A DNA stretch of 64,000 nucleotides from Oegoconia quadripuncta (lineage: Eukaryota > Arthropoda > Insecta > Lepidoptera > Autostichidae): the NCBI GenBank assembly GCA_949316235.1, contig OX438748.1, positions 35,804,036 through 35,868,035 on the forward strand, written 5' to 3'. Under the pieces are notes generated by a model. The model worked only from the letters and a program-made list of their open reading frames with translations, ran no database searches and had not been told where the DNA came from. How positions within the stretch are numbered: the first letter of the stretch is position 1; each line of letters begins with the position of its first letter. Shown here piece after piece: positions 61,795 to 64,000 of this stretch. Position numbers and translations under genes: made by a program.

Positions 61795-62460
61795 ATACAA
61801 ATACACTTTATTGCACAACAGATAAGAAAATACAGTTTCAGAAAAGTGGTAAGAATAGAATGTACAATATGGCGACCTTATCACTAAAAAACTACCTTTG
61901 GGTATAAGGACAGTACATTTGAAATAGGTGGGTTGTGCGGTATTAAATAGGGATGCAGATACAAACTACGTGAATACATTTCATATATTTACATACACAT
62001 ACATACATAGATCAATAGACAAATATACCTACTTAAACATAACATTTATAAAATAGCAACAAAATACAAAAGTAAATATATAGGTGTAAATATTTATTGA
62101 ATATTAAAGATATTAAAGATACAAAAGATAAATAAATATTTATTGATATATAAAATAATAATAATAAGCGACAACAAGATTGTGGTAAGGTATAGAGAGA
62201 AGCTAAGAAGAGAACACAGATTAAAGCATCAGGAAATGCTCCTTGACGGCGACTTTGAAAGCATTCAAAGTTTGAGCTCGTCTGATGGACTCGGGTAGGG
62301 AGTTCCAGAGAGAGAGTAAACCATTCTGCAACCACCTTTTAGTATGGAAGACCAACACTTTTCGGCTGGTGACTCCACTGTTGAAGTCAAAGAAGAGGCG
62401 AAATGCAGAGAAGTGTGGAAAGGACCAAGCAACCTTTGAGTTAGGATGCATTACGCAAAT
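61795..62460 (-). mobile_element. Jockey/CR1-like LINE 3' end with coding remnant
   Basis: Minus 62451-62221 encodes KVAWSFPHFSAFRLFFDFNS, VFHTKRWLQNGLLSLWNSLP ESIRRAQTLNAFKVAVKEHF. This is a C-terminus followed by an AT-rich 3' UTR that ends TGTTGTGCAATAAAGTGTAT at the TACAATACAATACAA flank (61785-61800). Confidence 0.8.
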
Positions 62461-62504
62461 AATATCTAGGTAGGTAGCGTGTTCGATAAACTAATTTTGA
62501 TTTG

Positions 62505-63060
62505 ATTTTCAAAATTTGCCTTTAAATAATTTTAAAACAACCATTAAACGGAAACTATGCGCCAAAGGCTATTATAAAATTGTGTGCAATGTTAATACAA
62601 GATATAAAAATAAACTTGCTGCCCATAGCAGTCGCTTACACAAAGTCACTAAGTCATTCAAGGGACAATGTATACGCTTTTACAATAAGGTTCCGGTAGA
62701 CATTCAAAATTTGCCTTTAAATAACTTTAAAACAACCATTAAACAGAAACTATGTGCCAAAGGCTATTATAAAATTTCTGACTATCTGGATGATAAGAAT
62801 GCGTGGACATGAACCGCTCGGCAATATCCAGTAAATTCTATTCTTATTTTTCTTTGTCGAATCATAAATTTAACAATTATTCCAAATTGTATTTGTGTTG
62901 GCTTATTTAAAAAGAGCAACCCCTGAGTTTCTTGCTCGTTCTTCTCTGGGGAGACTGCCTAGTGAATGAGCGATAACTGTATGTCATGATGATTTCAAAT
63001 GTTATTCTTATAACTTACGAAATAAAACATTTTTGAATTTGAATTTGAATTCGGCAATAT
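62505..63060 (+). mobile_element. LINE 3' end with internally duplicated C-terminus
   Basis: 98 open codons: LPLNNFKTTIKRKLCAKGYY KI, then VNTRYKNKLAAHSSRLHKVT, VPVDIQNLPLNNFKTTIKQK LCAKGYYKISDYLDDKNAWT. The NFKTTIK...GYYKI block occurs twice, so it is a rearranged end. The 3' UTR follows to TACGAAATAAAACATTTTTG. Confidence 0.8.
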
Positions 63061-63280
63061 CCAGTATATTTTATTCTTATTTTCTTTGTCGAATCATAAA
63101 TTTTACAATTATTTCAAATTATATTTGTATTAACTTATTTAAAAAGAGCAACCCCGGAGTTTATTGCTAGTTCTTCTCTGGGGAGACTGCCTAGTGAATG
63201 AGCGATAACTGTAAGTCATGACGATTTCAAATGTTTTCTATAACTTACGAAATAAAAACATTTTTGATTTTGATAAAATA
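63061..63280 (+). mobile_element. Second tandem LINE 3' UTR
   Basis: Repeats TCGGCAATATCCAGTATATT to TTACGAAATAAAAACATTTT as in the preceding element. The same tandem-tail arrangement occurs, inverted, at 14.4-14.9 kb. Confidence 0.75.
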
Positions 63281-63306
63281 AATAAATAAACTTAAATAAA
63301 TACTTT

Positions 63307-63418
63307 TTTTTTTTTATATATATGAGAGGGCGGCAAAGGAGCATGCGGGTCACCTGATGGAAAGCAATCACCGCCGCCCATGGGCACCCGCAACACCAAA
63401 AGGGTCACAGATGCGTCA
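63307..63418 (-). mobile_element. Retroposon poly(A) end (family of 51.9 kb)
   Basis: T run then ATGAGAGGGCGGCAAAGGAG to AAAGGGTCACAGATGCGTCA; identical in outline to 51.9 kb. 63419-63850 is mostly unassigned, with GTATCGTAAAAGGCGACTAA at 63718, a word also related to the intron 5 retroposon. Confidence 0.7.
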
Positions 63419-63852
63419 CGTACGTTAATTAAATATCATCGAATTACACAAAAAAACTGTGTCCAAAGCTAAGCTAAATATCATCGAAACGACTTAACCG
63501 ATTTTCATCAAATCCACTCAATTAGTATTGAATCTAAAAAAACCGCACTCAAATAGTAGCACGCATTTGTGACTGGACACACACACACGTAACGCCGTCA
63601 CGTCAAACACTTACTACCCGATTATTCTCGTACGACAGATTAGAAATCAAAACTTTTACAATAGAAAACTGGGAAAACGTTGTATGAAAAAATAGAACGA
63701 ATCCGTCTTCCCGTAGGTATCGTAAAAGGCGACTAAGGGACGTTACACCAAAAAACATATAAGGATTTGCACGTTTTAACGGCGATGAGATCACCTTCTG
63801 GACATGTCTGTAAATATCGAAAGGTGATTCGTGGGTTTCAAGTTGGATTGGT

Positions 63853-64000
63853 GTCACTACACCAATCGGTCGTCAACCACTATCCACTGATAGTGACCCT
63901 GTCAGCGAAACCAACGGTTGCGGGTTCGAATCCCGCGAGGGGTAAATGTTTGTATGATGAATACGAACATTTATTCTCGAGTGATGGATGTTTATATAAA
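63853..64000 (+). mobile_element. SINE-A copy with inverted 5' head, cut by the window end
   Basis: From 63890, TAGTGACCCTGTCAGCGAAA CCAACGG and box B GGGTTCGAATCCCGCGAGGG are normal. The preceding 63857-63889 is the reverse complement of the usual head (CACTACACCAATCGGTCGTC). Confidence 0.8.

Overview
This is an AT-rich, repeat-laden animal nuclear sequence with spliced genes, most probably from an insect and best matched by Lepidoptera. The case rests on intron-containing genes with GT/AG boundaries, the character of the tRNA-derived SINEs, the 5S-rRNA-derived SINE, and the RTE, R1 and jockey/CR1-like LINE tails. There are no operons and no prokaryotic signals. The species cannot be named from the sequence alone.

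Region by region. 1-3000 is a TTAGC-rich block: a ~140 bp tandem repeat, then a ~109 bp tandem array that reverses orientation near 2.4 kb and so forms a long foldback. 3049-7107 (minus) holds the exons of a small gene with a SAM-like N-terminal domain. One exon carries a frameshift and a stop and the last is short, so it looks decayed. 8.66-9.53 kb and 10.9-13.26 kb are two more tandem arrays (~250 bp and ~180 bp units) separated by R1-like and RTE-like LINE debris.

14064-34887 (plus) is the one clearly functional-looking host gene. It has seven exons whose splice phases all agree and encodes a 504-residue PLP-dependent kynurenine/alpha-aminoadipate aminotransferase (KAT II/AADAT family). 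Its 13.7 kb first intron holds most of the mobile DNA. A terminal-inverted-repeat element (15521-23692) contains a 34-copy, 19 bp minisatellite and was later invaded by LINEs. One LINE was in turn split by a complete Ty3/Gypsy-type LTR retrotransposon (17594-23175) whose two 291 bp LTRs read as identical. That retrotransposon has one fused gag-pol frame, an unusual 11-copy CTGAGGGCTCT / CTGAGGCCTCT array around the pol stop, and an acidic open frame that runs through a possible splice acceptor into the 3' LTR. Intron 5 carries a triplicated splice donor plus retroposon fragments. Exon 6 carries a Gly/Ala/Glu simple-sequence insertion. A TA-flanked MITE sits 33 bp after the stop codon.

34.9-64 kb has no host gene that I can support. 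It is a mosaic of three MITE copies, at least four tRNA-derived SINE families (called SINE-A to SINE-D here), a 5S-derived SINE and 3' ends of several LINE families, often nested, separated by AT-rich sequence without recognised features. Family names for repeats are descriptive and based on recall; no database search was possible.
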